DNA from: a bacterium | GTDB lineage: Bacteria; Planctomycetota; Planctomycetia; Pirellulales; Pirellulaceae | Length of the DNA stretch: 64,000 bases | Assembly (NCBI GenBank): GCA_030430075.1 | Contig: JAUIGN010000023.1 | Coordinates: 47,535-111,534 of the forward strand | Reading direction: 5' to 3' | Position numbers and translations under genes: made by a program | The notes under the pieces: model-generated | What the model was told of the DNA's origin: nothing | The model's database searches: none | Seen by the model: the letters and a program-made list of their open reading frames with translations, nothing else | In this document: positions 62,264 to 64,000 of the stretch, piece after piece | Numbering within the stretch: the stretch's first letter is position 1 | Layout: each line of letters begins with the position of its first letter

Positions 62264-63706
62264 ATGAACGTTCATCCGATCGACGAGTGGATTACGCAAG
62301 AGACGCGGCGCCAGTTCTTTGGCCGAGCGGGTAAGGGGCTGGGAGCGGCTGCGTTGGCCTCGCTCACGGGATCGCGGCAGGAAGCGTCGGCGAGCGGCAG
62401 GCCGGGTCTGCCCCACTTCCCGCCCCGGGCCAAACGCGTGATTTGGCTCTTCATGGCCGGCGCCCCTTCGCAGCTTGATACGTTCGACTACAAGCCGACC
62501 ATGACCGACTGGTTTGATCAGGATCTGCCACCGTCCGTACGGAAGGGACAGCGGCTGACGACCATGACGGCCTCGCAACCGCGATTTCCCATTGCCCCGT
62601 CGATGTTTCAGTTCGAGCGGCATGGAGCCTGCGGAAAGGCGGTCAGTGAACTCTTGCCCCGCACCGGTTCCATGGCCGACGACCTGGCATTTATTCACAC
62701 GGTGTGGACCGAAGCGATCAACCATGACCCGGCGATCACGTATATCCAAACCGGGAATCAGATTCCGGGAAAACCTACGCTGGGGGCCTGGATCAGCTAC
62801 GGCTTGGGGACGTTGAACCGCAACTTGCCGGAATTCATCGTCTTGAATTGTGCGCCCCGCGGCCAGGCGCTCTACTCGCGCCTCTGGGGCAGCGGGTTCT
62901 TGCCCTCGATCCACGCCGGTGTCGCCTTCCGCGCGCAAGGAGACCCCGTCCTTTACCTCTCGAATCCCAACGGCGTCAGCGACAAAGCACGTCGCCTGAT
63001 GTTGGATCGGCTCCAGGCGATGAATCGACGAATCTTCGAGTCACTCGGTGACCCGGAGACGCAAACGCGGATCGCGCAGTATGAGATGGCGTTCCGCATG
63101 CAGACGGCCGTGCCCGAGCTGGTTGATATCTCGGCCGAACCGCAGCACGTGCTTGACTTGTACGGTGAAGACGTCGCCAAGCCGGGCACGTTCGGACACA
63201 ACTGTCTGCTGGCTCGCCGCATGGCAGAACGGGGTGTGCGGTTTGTGCAAATCTTTCATCGGGGCTGGGACCACCATAGCGGATTGCCCAGCAACCTGCG
63301 GCGGCAAACCAAGGAAGTTGACCAACCGGCCTGGGCACTGATCCAGGACCTGAAACGCCGCGGTATGCTGGATGACACGCTGGTGATCTGGGGCGGCGAG
63401 TTTGGGCGAACGATCTACAGTCAAGGCACCTTGACCAAGACCAACTACGGCCGCGACCATCATCCTCGCTGTTACACGATGTGGATGGCGGGTGGCGGAA
63501 TCAAGGGTGGTGTCACGCACGGCGAGACGGACGAGTTCAGCTACAACATCGTCCGCGACCCGGTCCATATCCGCGACCTCAATGCGACCATCCTGCACCA
63601 ACTGGGGATCGACCACGCCCGTTTCACCGTCCAGCATCGGGGACTCGACGAACGCCTCACCGGCGTCCAGGAAGAGGCCCAAGTTGTTCGCCAAATCCTG
63701 GCTTGA
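62264..63706 (+). CDS. Tat-exported DUF1501 protein, copy 3
   Basis: 480 aa from ATG at 62264 (a TTG at 62252 is in frame but less likely). Tat signal TRRQFFGRAGKGLGAAALASL (residues 14-34). DUF1501 motifs are RVIWLFMAGAPSQLDTFDYKP, EAINHDPAITYIQTGNQIPG, WGSGFLPSIHAGVAFRAQG, GVRFVQIFHRGWDHHSGLP, LVIWGGEFGRTIYSQGT and DLNATILHQLGIDHARFTVQHRG. It lies just after the LamG-type PSD1 gene. No further coding sequence could be supported between its stop and the window end. Confidence 0.92.
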   Translation: MNVHPIDEWITQETRRQFFGRAGKGLGAAALASLTGSRQEASASGRPGLPHFPPRAKRVIWLFMAGAPSQLDTFDYKPTMTDWFDQDLPPSVRKGQRLTTMTASQPRFPIAPSMFQFERHGACGKAVSELLPRTGSMADDLAFIHTVWTEAINHDPAITYIQTGNQIPGKPTLGAWISYGLGTLNRNLPEFIVLNCAPRGQALYSRLWGSGFLPSIHAGVAFRAQGDPVLYLSNPNGVSDKARRLMLDRLQAMNRRIFESLGDPETQTRIAQYEMAFRMQTAVPELVDISAEPQHVLDLYGEDVAKPGTFGHNCLLARRMAERGVRFVQIFHRGWDHHSGLPSNLRRQTKEVDQPAWALIQDLKRRGMLDDTLVIWGGEFGRTIYSQGTLTKTNYGRDHHPRCYTMWMAGGGIKGGVTHGETDEFSYNIVRDPVHIRDLNATILHQLGIDHARFTVQHRGLDERLTGVQEEAQVVRQILA

Positions 63707-64000
63707 TCCGGGATCGAGGAAGCCCGCGATTACCAGCCCTCTTGAGGTAACGACGGCAGGGACGCTTTGCCCCTTCCGCAGGTCGCGATGTGCATGACGG
63801 ATTGCGATCTGGCATTGCTGCAGGAACATGCCGTCACCACATACCCGCACATTGCCTACGCACGATTCATCAGCCGTTGGGCATTCGCCCAGACCATTCA
63901 TTAGCCCGTACTTGAACCAGATTTGGGCCGTTTTTTTCGAGGATCCCCTTTTCGGCATTCGCTTTAGGCCGATTTTTGTAGTGCATAAATGTAGCCAGAA
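63707..64000. other. Window-end intergenic sequence
   Basis: The last 294 bp hold no supported gene. The stretch near 63925-63980 has T-rich runs (CGTTTTTTTCG; CGATTTTTG) next to GGCC words, possibly a terminator fragment, but no clean hairpin could be drawn. Confidence 0.35.

Overview
The window (about 60% GC) looks like a chromosomal segment of a planctomycete, most likely a Pirellulales-type member of the Planctomycetota. The basis is gene content. There are three pairs of PSCyt/PSD1 cytochrome proteins with Tat-exported DUF1501 proteins, a giant surface protein with the planctomycete LEPR-XLL-like N-terminal tag, and a Pirellula-type heme-binding dehydrogenase. Many secreted sialidase, sulfatase and esterase proteins, Tat-exported Gfo/Idh/MocA and M19 proteins, and proteins conserved mainly in this phylum complete the picture. 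No rRNA, tRNA, CRISPR array, insertion sequence or prophage was recognised.

Layout. 1-4.6 kb (minus): a two-gene unit with a lipoprotein trypsin-like protease fused to a thioredoxin-like domain, then a zinc-ribbon/DUF805/TPR membrane protein cut by the window edge. 5.1-8.6 kb (plus): an octaheme c-type cytochrome and an SGNH hydrolase. 8.6-15.9 kb: polysaccharide-related secreted enzymes (sulfatase plus Tat sialidase on minus; a glycosidase-like propeller, a second sialidase and an unusual M19 peptidase homologue on plus). 16-22 kb: an esterase remnant, a PH-domain protein, two unknown proteins, a secreted TIGR03067-like protein, a dienelactone hydrolase and an SRPBCC protein. 22.3-34 kb: a pseudopilin with a good terminator, a giant (3158 aa) secreted mosaic protein, and an alkaline-phosphatase-superfamily enzyme. 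34-36.8 kb: two alpha/beta hydrolases and a PfkB sugar kinase. 37-45.7 kb: two PSD1/DUF1501 pairs. 45.9-47 kb (minus): an OsmC-family gene and a DUF1232 gene. 47.5-48.4 kb: a SapC-family gene with terminator. 48.5-51.8 kb (minus): an overlapping three-gene operon (transporter, FAD oxidoreductase, phosphonatase-like hydrolase), probably for organophosphonate breakdown. 52.4-63.7 kb (plus): a sialidase-ThuA fusion, a Gfo/Idh/MocA oxidoreductase, a beta-propeller/heme dehydrogenase and a third PSD1/DUF1501 pair.

Most striking observation: the OsmC-family gene at 45936-46409 has an in-frame TGA exactly where the family has its first catalytic cysteine. The reading frame and family similarity continue to a normal stop. 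A perfect 6-bp hairpin with a G-containing 5-nt loop lies 26 nt downstream. This is the pattern of a bacterial selenocysteine codon plus SECIS element, so the gene is probably a selenoprotein peroxiredoxin-like enzyme rather than a pseudogene.

How the genes fit together: most products are predicted to be exported, and many would act on sulfated or otherwise complex polysaccharides, with c-type heme proteins handling electrons in the periplasm. The phosphonate operon adds phosphorus or nitrogen scavenging. Functions of the PSD1 and DUF1501 proteins are not established.
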